Source: Leptospira sanjuanensis
GTDB lineage: Bacteria > Spirochaetota > Leptospiria > Leptospirales > Leptospiraceae
Assembly (NCBI RefSeq): GCF_022267375.1
Contig: NZ_JAIZBH010000001.1
Location: 3,300,001 to 3,364,000 of the forward strand
Direction of reading: 5' to 3'
Length of the DNA: 64,000 nucleotides
Below, in pieces: positions 49,308-64,000 of the stretch. The position numbers and the translations under genes are program-made. The number at the start of each line of letters is the position of its first letter. The first letter of the stretch is position 1. The notes below the pieces were generated by a model. That model was given only the letters and a program-made list of their open reading frames with translations. It was not told where the DNA came from and did not search any database.

Positions 49308-49325
49308 TCTACTCTCCTGCTTGAA

Positions 49326-51245
<1,920 letters not shown>

Positions 51246-51271
51246 CTTGTCCTCCTACCTTCTTCATCGAC

Positions 51272-51310
<39 letters not shown>

Positions 51311-51378
51311 TGCAGGAAAAACCGATTGCCGATCTTAAATGTCCGTGGATTTTAGTTTGGATTTTCGTAGGGGGAAGA

Positions 51379-52101
51379 ATGATATCGCCTTTTTTGGGAG
51401 AATTTTTAGGAACCTTCGTTTTAATTCTTTTGGGAAACGGAGTTGTCGCCGGAGTTTTACTGGAACGAAGTAAATCCAAGGACGGAGGCTGGATCGTGAT
51501 CACCGCCGGATGGGCCTTTGCGGTTATGCTCGGAGTTTTTACGTCCAACGCGTTCGGAAGTTCGGACGCACATCTCAATCCCGCGGTAACGTTGGCTTTT
51601 GCGATCAAGTCGGGCGATCCTTCCAAACTTTTCTCTTACATTCCGGCGCAAATCGGAGGAGCTTTTTTAGGAGCCGTATTCAATTATCTGCATTATCTTC
51701 CGCACTGGAAAGAAACTCAGGACCCCGGAAAAATTCTCGCGGTGTTTTCGACCGAACCCGCAATTTCGCATATCGCGTCCAACTTTTTCAGCGAATTCTT
51801 GGGAACGTTCCTGCTCATCTTAGGAATCGTTTCGATCTTCTCCCCTTCCATGCCCGGCTTAAGCGTTCACTTCGGAACCTTTCTCGTGGGAATTCTCGTT
51901 TGGAGCATCGGTCTGTCGATGGGGGGAACGACCGGATACGCGATCAACCCGGCGCGCGACTTGGGCCCGAGACTCGCGCATTTTCTTTTGCCGATCGCGG
52001 GAAAAGGTTCTTCCAATTGGAAATACGCGTGGCTTCCTGTGATCGCTCCCTTGAGCGGTGCGGCCTGTGCGGGATGGCTGCTCGGATTTTTGAAAATTTA
52101 A
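51379..52101 (+). CDS. Aquaglyceroporin / glycerol facilitator
   Basis: 240 residues from ATG 51379 (GGGGGAAG upstream); a 23-residue extension is rejected. Six helices and two half-helices with HLNPAVTLAF and INPARDLGPRLAH, whose Asp after NPAR is typical of the GlpF branch. Passes glycerol and small polyols across the inner membrane. Divergent from fliD. No glycerol kinase nearby. Confidence 0.93.
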   Translation: MISPFLGEFLGTFVLILLGNGVVAGVLLERSKSKDGGWIVITAGWAFAVMLGVFTSNAFGSSDAHLNPAVTLAFAIKSGDPSKLFSYIPAQIGGAFLGAVFNYLHYLPHWKETQDPGKILAVFSTEPAISHIASNFFSEFLGTFLLILGIVSIFSPSMPGLSVHFGTFLVGILVWSIGLSMGGTTGYAINPARDLGPRLAHFLLPIAGKGSSNWKYAWLPVIAPLSGAACAGWLLGFLKI

Positions 52102-52325
52102 GAAAGAATATTTTGTTTTTTGAATGTGTTTTCGTTTTCTCCGCTTGGAATTTGAGAAGAATACAATAGGTTTCGAATTCCGTGTTGCGAAACATAAGAT
52201 CGCAACGCGAAAATTTTGAACTGTAAAATTGTGTAGTGATAGCATTCACCTGACAGTCGGGTAAAAATCATGATTTACGGATTAATCGGATTCCCGAAAA
52301 TTTACAATTTCATAGACTGACTCTC
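52102..52325. other. Spacer with start of direct repeat
   Basis: 224 bases, A/T-rich; a 6-bp stem GTTGCG/CGCAAC near 52170-52215. At 52271-52299 lies the first copy of a 29-bp repeat (see repeats). Marks the left edge of the AT-rich inserted gene. Confidence 0.55.
52271..52299 (+). repeat. 29-bp direct repeat, left copy
   Basis: Perfect match, 29 of 29 bases, to 53546-53574; begins TGATTTACGGATTAATCGG. The repeats bracket one AT-rich gene. The two copies are 1275 bases apart; beyond the repeat they diverge (only a short AAAATC is shared on the left). Confidence 0.9.
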
Positions 52326-53540
52326 ATGATTAAACAATTATTTAAGCACGTTTCGCTTCCGCTCTTACTAATATTATTCAGGGATTTTCGCCTTTTTATT
52401 TATCCACGCCTTTGGGCGGAAGAAGGAACGATCTATTTTCAAGAAGCTTACTTATTAGGTTTCAAAACGATATTTGAATCTAAATTAGGTTATTACTCTT
52501 TATTTCCTAGAATCTTTTCGTATTTTACAACATTTTTCCCGCTCGAATACGCTCCCTTAGTCATGACAATTTTAACAACGACAATTTGGTTATTGCCTCA
52601 TGTTTTGATAAGTCTTTCTAAAAACGAATATTTACTTTCGGATCGTAATAAAATCATCTGCTCCTTAATCTTAATAATCACTTCACCATCGGATGAGATT
52701 TTTCTAAACTCAATCAATCTACATTTCATTACTCCATGGATCCTATTGTTAATAGGAATGGATAACCTTAACCAAATTTCAAAAAGTCAAAAACTCATCT
52801 ATATAGGACTTTCCTGGCTATCAATATTAAATGGTCCTGTAGCAATGTTCGTAATACCAGTTTATTCATATTTGCTTATCATTCAAAAGGAATACAAATT
52901 TCTATTGCTGAGTCTCTCAGTTACGATCATTCAATTGTTTTATGTTATAACTTATGGGGATGCCAATTCTATCCATGACAGATTTGGATTTTCTTTGAAA
53001 GAATTTAGTCAGACATTCTATCTAAGAACGTTAATAAATCCGTTTATAGGTGAAATAAATGACACCCATTCAATTCTCAATTTGATTGGAATATTTAACG
53101 TAGCCAAAGGAAAGAACTTCATTTTCTTACTTCTCCTTTGTTTCTTTTTATACATAATAAAACGAAAGAATCTTCCTTCGGCCGCTTTGATAGTCGGATG
53201 TGTATTGGTTTCATTCCTCACATATTCCACAACTTTAAACCCTAAGATCCAAGGACTCCTTTTAGGATCAGGGCGATATTTTTATCTTCCGAATACAATG
53301 CTTTCAATCAGTTTTTTATTATTCGCTTTTCAGGAGAAAGAATTAAAAAATTCAAAATTTTTAATATACTCCTTACCATTGCTTCTACTAATATACTCCT
53401 CAGGTCTTGAATACTTCCGCACCTCACCGTATTGTTCAGATTGCGCAAATTGGAAAACAGAAGTTCGAGAAAATTTCAAAACAAATCAGCAAATTGAAAT
53501 ATGGCCGAAAGGATGGATTATAAACTTTAGAAAACCGTAA
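52326..53540 (+). CDS. AT-rich membrane protein, likely acquired
   Basis: 404 residues, about ten helices, no signal peptide. Polytopic, resembles large-loop glycosyltransferase (PMT/GT39-like) or O-antigen-ligase-type proteins in helix density, but with no motif I can name; the final part (YCSDCANWKTEVRENFKTNQQIEIWPKGW) is soluble. Much richer in A/T and in TTA/ATA-type codons than its neighbours. It is bracketed by 29-bp direct repeats, so probably horizontally acquired and possibly a surface-polysaccharide gene. Confidence 0.8.
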   Translation: MIKQLFKHVSLPLLLILFRDFRLFIYPRLWAEEGTIYFQEAYLLGFKTIFESKLGYYSLFPRIFSYFTTFFPLEYAPLVMTILTTTIWLLPHVLISLSKNEYLLSDRNKIICSLILIITSPSDEIFLNSINLHFITPWILLLIGMDNLNQISKSQKLIYIGLSWLSILNGPVAMFVIPVYSYLLIIQKEYKFLLLSLSVTIIQLFYVITYGDANSIHDRFGFSLKEFSQTFYLRTLINPFIGEINDTHSILNLIGIFNVAKGKNFIFLLLLCFFLYIIKRKNLPSAALIVGCVLVSFLTYSTTLNPKIQGLLLGSGRYFYLPNTMLSISFLLFAFQEKELKNSKFLIYSLPLLLLIYSSGLEYFRTSPYCSDCANWKTEVRENFKTNQQIEIWPKGWIINFRKP

Positions 53541-53545
53541 AATCC

Positions 53546-53574
53546 TGATTTACGGATTAATCGGATTCCCGAAA
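53546..53574 (+). repeat. 29-bp direct repeat, right copy
   Basis: Exact copy of 52271-52299, lying only 13 bases before the start of the M23 peptidase gene. Position so close to the next start suggests it belonged to the original spacer and was duplicated when the AT-rich gene arrived. Confidence 0.9.
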
Positions 53575-53587
53575 TGATGAAATTGAT

Positions 53588-54787
53588 ATGCGAAGTCTCG
53601 CCTTTGTCCTATTTTTTTCGTTTTTCTCGATTTGGAACTTATCTGCACAACCGGGAGATTTAAAAGGAGAATGCAAACCGAAGGATTGGATCTGCGTTCT
53701 CACCCGAACTACAAACAACACAGTAGAGTTCTACGTTCAAAACAAAACTCCTTCGGGAGAATATCCGTTTACGGTTTATTTCAACTTCACGACCCTTGAG
53801 AATTTCGAATCGGACGTTGCGCTCCCGTTTCACTTCGTTTCCAAGGGAACCCCGGAACCGAAAAAAATTCTTACGTTGAGTCCCATCGACGCACATAAGG
53901 AATTTGCTTACAACTCTAGTATCTATATTAAAGCCGGAGATATATACGCTCCGATGTCAAAGAAGATAATCTACCGATTGCCTTTCGAATCCGTCTCCAG
54001 GGTCGGACAAGGATATAACGGAAAGTCTACTCATTCCGGCGAATTTCCTTTCGCACTGGATTTTTCCCTTCCCGAAGGGAGTTCCATCCTTGCCGCAAGA
54101 GATGGTCTTATTATCTCAGTCGAAGACAAGTATAAAGAAAGAGGAACCACGGCATATTTTCAGGACAAAGCCAACTATATTCGAATTCTTCATAAAGATG
54201 GAAGCGTAGCCGAATACGGTCATTTGAAATATAAAGGCGTTTTAGTAAAAGTAGGACAGATTGTTCAAAAAGGAGAAAAGATAGGACTTTCGGGTAATAC
54301 AGGTTTTAGTAGTGCACCTCACCTTCATTTTCACGTTCTTAAACCTACAGAAAAATTTCAACGTCTAGTATCATTTCCGACTTCCTTCGAAACCGATGAG
54401 GGTGTTTTAGACGAGCTAAAACGCGGGTTCGTTTATTGGAATCCCTCCAACCTTTTACCGGCGGGAAAACTTTTCTTCGAGGAAGATCTCAAAATCTGCT
54501 CGGAGTTCGTACAGAAAAAACTTTTCGACTGCGAGGATAAATTCAACCCTCAGAAAAGACCGATTCTCGCTTTGGAAGTGCGAAAACCCGGAAAATACGA
54601 TTTAAAAGTGGAAGTCTGCAATCCGGATTCGATCTGTAAAAGACTTGATTGGAACTTGACCCCAGAACAGATTATAGCCGTTTTTTATTTCGATTGGAGT
54701 CTTTTTCCGCAACAACCGGGAAAGTATAAAATCCAAGTCATCAACGATATCGAAATCATCAAAACCTGGGTCGTTGAACGAGAATGA
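53588..54787 (+). CDS. Exported M23 family metallopeptidase
   Basis: 399 residues. Signal peptide ([18 protein letters not shown]). The M23 domain spans about 140-265: [25 protein letters not shown] with first ligand His and Asp, and [13 protein letters not shown] as the HxH end. It should cut peptidoglycan cross-links in the periplasm. N-terminal (~25-135) and C-terminal (~280-399) beta-rich regions have no recognised family. Stop overlaps the next gene by ATGA. Confidence 0.88.
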   Translation: MRSLAFVLFFSFFSIWNLSAQPGDLKGECKPKDWICVLTRTTNNTVEFYVQNKTPSGEYPFTVYFNFTTLENFESDVALPFHFVSKGTPEPKKILTLSPIDAHKEFAYNSSIYIKAGDIYAPMSKKIIYRLPFESVSRVGQGYNGKSTHSGEFPFALDFSLPEGSSILAARDGLIISVEDKYKERGTTAYFQDKANYIRILHKDGSVAEYGHLKYKGVLVKVGQIVQKGEKIGLSGNTGFSSAPHLHFHVLKPTEKFQRLVSFPTSFETDEGVLDELKRGFVYWNPSNLLPAGKLFFEEDLKICSEFVQKKLFDCEDKFNPQKRPILALEVRKPGKYDLKVEVCNPDSICKRLDWNLTPEQIIAVFYFDWSLFPQQPGKYKIQVINDIEIIKTWVVERE

Positions 54788-55272
54788 ATTTTAGAATCGA
54801 GACTCTGACTCCGAAGTTACTGGTCGGAAACCGAATGACCATGTCCCTTCTGGAAAATAAAACGGGAGAACTTTGGCGTAACTTCATGCCGAGAAGAAGA
54901 GAGATCACGAACAGTGTCGCAACGGAACTGTACTCGATGCAGATCTATGATGCTTCTTATTTTCAAAATTTCAATCCGGGCACAAGCTTTGAAAAATGGG
55001 CGACGATCGAAGTCGACGATTTCAATTCGGTTCCGTCGGAGATGGAAACGACGATCCTGCCCGGAGGACTTTACGCGGTCTTTTTGCATAAAGGTTCGTC
55101 GAACGAAGGGCCGAAGGTTTTTCAATACATCTTCGGAACTTGGCTGCCGAACTCGGAATACGTTTTAGATCATAGACCTCATTTCGAAAAATTGGGAGAG
55201 AAATACAAAAACGAGGATCCGAATTCGGAAGAAGAATTTTGGATTCCGATCAGGCAAAAATCACAAGCCTGA
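54784..55272 (+). CDS. GyrI-like small-molecule-binding protein
   Basis: 162 residues; the effector-binding fold of GyrI/SbmC/AraC C-terminal domains: [19 protein letters not shown], then [22 protein letters not shown] and [25 protein letters not shown]. No DNA-binding domain, so it is a stand-alone binding protein, possibly inactivating a small toxic molecule. Overlaps the peptidase gene by ATGA, which suggests coupled translation, though their functional link is unclear. Confidence 0.85.
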   Translation: MNFRIETLTPKLLVGNRMTMSLLENKTGELWRNFMPRRREITNSVATELYSMQIYDASYFQNFNPGTSFEKWATIEVDDFNSVPSEMETTILPGGLYAVFLHKGSSNEGPKVFQYIFGTWLPNSEYVLDHRPHFEKLGEKYKNEDPNSEEEFWIPIRQKSQA

Positions 55273-55298
55273 TCGAAACCCTTCGCGCGTTTTGATGC

Positions 55299-55331
55299 AG
55301 GCGTTTGGAGCCTTCAAACACCTTGATTTTT
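55299..55331 (+). terminator. Rho-independent terminator after GyrI-like gene
   Basis: AGGCGTTTG (55299-55307), 7-base loop, CAAACACCT (55315-55323; one mismatch), then TGATTTTT. Fits an intrinsic terminator for the peptidase-GyrI-like unit. Confidence 0.5.
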
Positions 55332-55430
55332 CCGATGTTCGATCGGTCCAAAAATCGTTTCCTAAAAACCGCATTCTATTTTTTGCCGATTCAGGAAAAA
55401 CTCGATTCGATTTTTCTAAAACGAAATCTT

Positions 55431-56078
55431 TCAGATAACTTCGGCTGAAGAATACTCGATCACGAAATCTTCTTTCGCCTTACGAACCTTAGGTGCATTT
55501 ACGAGCCTGTCGTTCTCCGCATCGCGATAACCGAGCGTTAAAATGGACGTGGATCTCAGTCCTTTTTCCTTCAAATGAAGCAATTCGTCGAGCGCGGCGG
55601 GATTAAACCCTTCCATGGGAGTAGCATCCACTCCTTCCACCGCGGCGGCTACGATTCCCGTTCCAAAGCCGATGTAGGTCTGTTTCGCCGCCCAGTTAAA
55701 ACTAGACTCGGGTGTTTGCGATTTCAGCCAGCCAAGCATAGAATTTTGAAAGCCTTGCAGAGATTCGACGGAAGTGTTTCTCGTTCTTGCGATCAGTTCG
55801 ATATAATCTTTGATCCTGCTTTCAGTGACTTGGTCCCACGCGGCAAAGATAAGTATATGAGAGGATTCTAATATTTGAGGTTGATTGTTGGCGATGGGAT
55901 GAATTTTGCGTTTTAATTCTTCGTCTTCAACTACCAGAACCTGATAAGGTTGTAATCCGAAACCGGACGCGGTCAAGCGCACCGATTCTAAGATTCGATC
56001 CACTTTTTCTTGAGGAACCTTCTGACCCGTCATTCTTTTGGTCGCGTATCTCCAGTTGAGTTTTTCCAATAAATCCAT
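55431..56078 (-). CDS. Nitroreductase family oxidoreductase
   Basis: 215 residues. LNWRYATKRMTGQKVPQEKVDRILESVRLTASGFGLQPYQVLVV and GTGIVAAAVEGVDATPMEGFNPAALDELL are NfsB-type FMN-binding blocks; the fold is a domain-swapped dimer. Reduces nitro- or quinone compounds with NAD(P)H. The Rrf2 gene lies upstream on the same strand with an inverted repeat between, so the reductase is probably regulated by it. Confidence 0.92.
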   Translation of the reverse strand: MDLLEKLNWRYATKRMTGQKVPQEKVDRILESVRLTASGFGLQPYQVLVVEDEELKRKIHPIANNQPQILESSHILIFAAWDQVTESRIKDYIELIARTRNTSVESLQGFQNSMLGWLKSQTPESSFNWAAKQTYIGFGTGIVAAAVEGVDATPMEGFNPAALDELLHLKEKGLRSTSILTLGYRDAENDRLVNAPKVRKAKEDFVIEYSSAEVI

Positions 56079-56128
56079 CGTTTTCTCCTTAAATTTAAAT
56101 CCGGTTTTCCGGAAGATTAAAATGTTAT

Positions 56129-56151
56129 CTTGTTATTAACACTTTAACAAG
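56129..56151 (-). promoter_or_regulatory. Inverted-repeat operator upstream of nitroreductase
   Basis: CTTGTTA (56129-56135) and TAACAAG (56145-56151) are exact reverse complements with 9 bases between, 51 bases before the nitroreductase start. The half-sites are A/T-rich and spaced like a dimeric regulator site; the Rrf2 protein encoded next door is the natural candidate. Confidence 0.6.
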
Positions 56152-56187
56152 TTAGACCCGAAAAAAGAAAAGGAGAAAACAAAACAA

Positions 56188-56631
56188 TCAAAGGGAAAGA
56201 GACATTTTTTTTTGGCATTCGCCCCGGACCTGCATCATCACGTCCTCTAGGGAGAATTCTCCCAATTTGGCTTCCAGGGCGGCTTGAGCCTGGGCGAACA
56301 TACATTCAAGTGTCGGGAGAATTCCCATTCCCACCGAGCAATCCTGTTTCGGGTGATCGTGAACGTTGAAAAGGCATTCGGAGGCCTCGATGGCGCGATA
56401 AATGTCGGAAAGTCGGATCTCCGATGCGGGTTTGGTAAGAGAGGCGCCGGGAACCCCTTGTCTTGTATAGACTAATCCGGCCTTTCTCAATTTCCCGATC
56501 AGGGTTCTTACGATCGCCGGGTTTGTTCCGACCGATTCTGCGATGGTGTCGGAGGTTGTGTCCTTCCCTTTTCCATCTTCCAGAAACGTTAGAATGTGAA
56601 TTGCGACGGCGTAACGACTAGGAATAGCCAA
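56188..56631 (-). CDS. Rrf2 family transcriptional regulator
   Basis: 147 residues. Winged helix with TSDTIAESVGTNPAIVRTLIGKLRKAGLVYTRQGVPGASLT. Cys86, Cys98 and Cys110 (ECLFNVHDHPKQDCSVGMGILPTLEC) are evenly spaced by 11 residues, unlike the five-residue gaps of IscR/NsrR; the CLFNVHDHPxxDCxVG block instead fits the YwnA-like branch without a known cluster. It probably senses redox or reactive compounds and controls the nitroreductase. Confidence 0.92.
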   Translation of the reverse strand: MAIPSRYAVAIHILTFLEDGKGKDTTSDTIAESVGTNPAIVRTLIGKLRKAGLVYTRQGVPGASLTKPASEIRLSDIYRAIEASECLFNVHDHPKQDCSVGMGILPTLECMFAQAQAALEAKLGEFSLEDVMMQVRGECQKKMSLSL

Positions 56632-57072
56632 GATTTTGATCCTTTACACAGTATTCATTGGGTTAGACAGCGCCCTGCCAAGAAGAATTCGGGTTTTTCT
56701 CGGGAATATTATCGGTTTTCATTCGGGTTTTTCTCTTTTTAAAAAGTGGGAACTCCTTCTTAAGGAGTTGGAAATTCTCCGTAGTTCCAATCGGTGTGGG
56801 AACTCCCGCTTTTCATCCGGAGGCTTCCCGTTTGCTGACAAAAAAGTGTGGGAACTCCTGCACTTTCGGAAGTGCACTGAAAAATACCCAAACACCATTC
56901 TTCCTTTCGTCCAAAAACTAGGAGGGAATCACAAACCTGTCATCAAAATCCCCCTTAGAATCATTGACTCCCGATAAAGCAGGTTTAAACAGGAATAGAA
57001 TCCACCGACAACTCCCAAGCGGATTTTGAATCCGGGGAATCTGAGGATCTTCCAGAATTTTAGGATATATAC
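56632..57072. repeat. Spacer with three GTGGGAACTCC repeats
   Basis: 441 bases without a credible gene. Copies of the palindrome at 56746-56759, 56795-56809 and 56847-56861, all on the same strand and ~50 bases apart, with a related GTAGTTCC at ~56780. Ends in the ppk leader. No coding frame is persuasive. Confidence 0.65.
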
Positions 57073-59211
<2,139 letters not shown>

Positions 59212-59223
59212 AAATTTTAATAT

Positions 59224-62221
<2,998 letters not shown>

Positions 62222-62225
<4 letters not shown>

Positions 62226-62569
62226 AAATTTTTTCCATCGTTACGATTTTTATTTGGCTCGTATTTGCGGGGCTTCAGTGGAACGATCCCGATCCGTGGC
62301 TTTGGATTCCTTTGTATTTAAGCGTTGCGATCTTATATGCAGGATTTTTAATGTATCCCGAAAAATCGAAACTCTGGCTGAGGACATCCTTGATTCTTTC
62401 CGCGCTCTTTTCGGCGGGAACTGTTTTGGCGGCGATGCAGATCGAAAACCTTTCCTTTGACGACGAGGTCACGAGAGAAACGGGGGGTCTGATTTTGTCA
62501 GCGATCTGGTCCAGAATTCCCGGCTTTTGGATCCGCAAGAGGGACACGAGTGCAATTTCGAAAGGATGA
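62222..62569 (+). CDS. TMEM220-like small membrane protein
   Basis: 115 residues from ATG 62222 (ATGA overlap with the fusion gene; an in-frame ATG at 62207 is less likely). Three to four helices; FAGLQWNDPDPWLWIPLYL is the family's conserved FQxNDPD block. Function unknown. It overlaps the VTT-domain gene that follows by 20 bases. Confidence 0.78.
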
Positions 62570-63179
62570 AATCTTTTCCTATCACAAGAAGAGGAATTTC
62601 TATTCCGGCCTGATCTTTCTCGGTTCCGTTTTTTTCGCCGTCATTCTTTTGAGTTTAACCGCATCCGGTCTTTTAAAACTGGAAATTCCGGGTTTGGAAG
62701 CGATTCAAAAACTCGTTCTTTACATAAGCAAGGAAATCCGCAAACCGAGCCTGCTCGGAGTTTTCTTTACGACCCTCTTTGGCGGTCTGTTTTTCTTTTA
62801 TCTTCCGATCGAATTCTTATACATACGCGCCGCATATTCCAAACTTGACGGAAGCGATTTAGTAATTCTGCATATTCTCGGGTTGGCGATATCGTTCACG
62901 ATCAATTACTTTCTGGGAAGAATCGCGGCCCGCGCTTGTATCAAACTGATCAGTCCGAAAAAATTCTATCGAATGAAGGGTTTCTTAAATCGTTACGGAG
63001 TTCTTGCCATCTTCGCATTCAACGCGTTGCCTTTGCCCGCGCCGATCTTGAGCGCCGTGTTAGGCGTGATCCGTTATAAGAAAAAAATTTTTTATCCGGT
63101 GTTTATCGCGGGTCAGTCGGCGCAGTGCGTGGCGATTCTTTTCTTTGTTCGTTTCGTATTTACCGGTAAGATTTTTTAG
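62550..63179 (+). CDS. VTT/DedA-like (SNARE-associated) membrane protein
   Basis: 209 residues from GTG 62550. Four to five helices; conserved area LFGGLFFFYLPIEFLYIRAAYS and NYFLGRIAARACIKLISPKKFYRMKGFLNRYGVLAIFAFNALPLPAPILSAVLGVIRYKKKIF, typical of DedA/VTT proteins (lipid scrambling or transport). Last gene of the ppk run. Confidence 0.8.
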   Translation: MQFRKDEIFSYHKKRNFYSGLIFLGSVFFAVILLSLTASGLLKLEIPGLEAIQKLVLYISKEIRKPSLLGVFFTTLFGGLFFFYLPIEFLYIRAAYSKLDGSDLVILHILGLAISFTINYFLGRIAARACIKLISPKKFYRMKGFLNRYGVLAIFAFNALPLPAPILSAVLGVIRYKKKIFYPVFIAGQSAQCVAILFFVRFVFTGKIF

Positions 63180-63419
63180 AACGTAGTAGTTCCTACATTC
63201 ATTTGAAGCAGAAATTCTTTGATGAGTTGGTAAGAAGTAGCAGTTCCAACATTTCTTTTACGAGTCAATTGTCAGGGAAGTGTCATAGCCTTATCATTCC
63301 CTAAGTCCTGATTTCCAAAATTTTTTCCGACAGCATAAATGTTTTCTCCGCATTCTCCCTTGACTCTGAATGTCTCCGAAAAAATATTGAGAATCATTTT
63401 CAAAATCGAAAATATAAAA
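63180..63419. other. Spacer with repeat units and receptor promoter
   Basis: Contains GTAGTTCCTAC (63186-63196) and GTAGCAGTTCCAACAT (63237-63252), related to the dispersed repeats, and the promoter/Fur-box area (next entry). No coding frame. Confidence 0.6.
63359..63403 (+). promoter_or_regulatory. Promoter and Fur-box-like site of TonB receptor
   Basis: TTGACT (63359-63364) with 17 bases to AAATAT (63382-63387), then a 7-3-7 inverted repeat TTGAGAATCATTTTCAA (63387-63403; six of seven pairs match), similar to Fur sites (GATAATGATTATC). It fits iron-repressed expression of the receptor that starts 17 bases later. No ribosome site is obvious before the ATG at 63420. Confidence 0.55.
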
Positions 63420-64000
63420 ATGAAACAAAAATCAATTCTGTCCCTTTCTATCCTGATCTTATTCTTATTTTCTTGGGGAGTTCCCGCACAACCGCAGTCG
63501 GAAGAAAATTCAAATCAGCCGACATCCGACAAACAACCTCCGACGCCACAACCCTCGCCTTCTAATTCCAATGGAGAAGACGCGGAAAAGGAAAAATGGG
63601 GAAAAGGAACCATCTCGGTAATCGGGAAACGCAAAACCGATCTGAAACGAATCCCCGGTTCTGCAACCGTCATCGAAAAAGAATTCTTAGAACAGACCAA
63701 ACCCGTCGATTCCATGGAAGTCCTGCGTAGAGTTCCCGGAGCTTCGATCCGTTATCAGGACACAGGACTGATTTTGAACGTCGGATTTCGAGGAGTGAAC
63801 AACGACCTCGGCCGTAAAGTTCTCATCTTAGAAGACGGAATCTTTACTTCCCTCAATCCGTACTCAGCACCGGAACAATATTATACTCCGAACATCGATC
63901 GTATGGAACGAATCGAAGTCGTCAAAGGTTCGGGGGCGATTCTCTTCGGGCCTTCCACCATCGGGGGCGTGATCAACTTCATCACAAAACGTCCTCCGAA
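63420..64000 (+). CDS. TonB-dependent outer-membrane receptor, partial (FecA-like)
   Basis: 193 codons, cut by the window end. Signal peptide (SILILFLFSWGVPAQ), a Pro/Ser/Asn/Gln-rich linker, then TonB box-like GTISVIGKR and the plug: KTDLKRIPGSATVIEKEFLEQ, VLRRVPGASIRYQDTGLILNVGFRGVNNDLGRKVLILEDGI, YYTPNIDRMERIEVVKGSGAILFGPSTIGGVINFITKRPP. Imports a siderophore, iron citrate or other metal complex. Follows a Fur-like box. Confidence 0.92.
   Translation, partial: MKQKSILSLSILILFLFSWGVPAQPQSEENSNQPTSDKQPPTPQPSPSNSNGEDAEKEKWGKGTISVIGKRKTDLKRIPGSATVIEKEFLEQTKPVDSMEVLRRVPGASIRYQDTGLILNVGFRGVNNDLGRKVLILEDGIFTSLNPYSAPEQYYTPNIDRMERIEVVKGSGAILFGPSTIGGVINFITKRPP

Noticed and set aside
63515..63715. 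66-codon minus-strand frame
   Set aside because: Antisense of the TonB receptor's Pro/Ser-rich linker; composition explained by that.

Overview
The window reads as chromosome of a pathogenic-clade Leptospira (moderate GC, no species call attempted). The reasons are leptospiral-type lipoprotein signal peptides, a FliD-type flagellar cap gene next to SpoIIE/STAS-type signalling genes, a fused OtsAB trehalose enzyme, FecA-like TonB receptor, and many genes that look like Leptospira-only hypotheticals. I see no rRNA, tRNA, CRISPR array or intact insertion sequence. Most of the window is ordinary, tightly packed housekeeping and signalling DNA, cut by a few long spacers that carry short palindromic repeats and RNA-like hairpins.

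Layout: 1-3.5 kb holds a CDGSH/ferredoxin-like iron-sulfur protein (cut by the window edge), a tocopherol-cyclase/CrtC-like lipocalin protein and a DUF389 membrane protein. 3.5-7.6 kb is a translationally coupled pair, OtsAB (makes trehalose) and a GH15 glucosidase (probably a trehalase). At 7.9-8.7 kb lies a ceramidase remnant that is frameshifted and internally deleted. 8.7-15.4 kb carries a TRIC-type channel, a HAD hydrolase, a DJ-1/PfpI protein, an aldo/keto reductase with its TetR regulator and a perfect 14-bp inverted-repeat operator over the promoter, a beta-lactamase-like lipoprotein, a small lipoprotein and CutA. 15.4-21.8 kb is a six-gene minus-strand run: degenerate amidohydrolase, S1-domain protein, TrmL, RsbW-like ATPase, UvrB, rhomboid protease. 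21.8-27.5 kb runs on the plus strand with a second HATPase protein, a GT2 enzyme, a MORN protein, AroE and FolC.

27.5-35.3 kb is a minus-strand run: a cellulose-synthase-like GT2, a small cysteine protein, an RnfC-like and an RnfD-like protein that both lack the flavin signatures, PtsN, two orphan oligopeptide-type ABC permeases and a PEGA-domain protein. 35.3-37.3 kb contains two RNA-rich spacers either side of a lone motA. 37.3-42.4 kb has an ethanolamine-type permease, DUF1292, HNH nuclease, ManA, a DnaJ-domain protein, an exported protein and a STAS protein. 42.4-51.2 kb has RibF, two tandem 7TM-SpoIIE phosphatases, and FliD with a downstream partner. 51.4-56.6 kb has a GlpF-type channel, an AT-rich membrane-protein gene bracketed by 29-bp direct repeats (a likely acquisition), an M23 peptidase, a GyrI-like protein, and an Rrf2 regulator with a nitroreductase. 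57-63.2 kb is an overlapping operon: Ppk1, FAD-linked oxidase, GNAT-nitrilase fusion, TMEM220-like and VTT/DedA-like membrane proteins. The window ends in a TonB-dependent receptor with a Fur-box-like upstream site.

The parts most deserving follow-up are the flavin-less RnfC/RnfD module, the repeat-bracketed AT-rich gene, and the structured RNA candidates between 35.4 and 36.15 kb.
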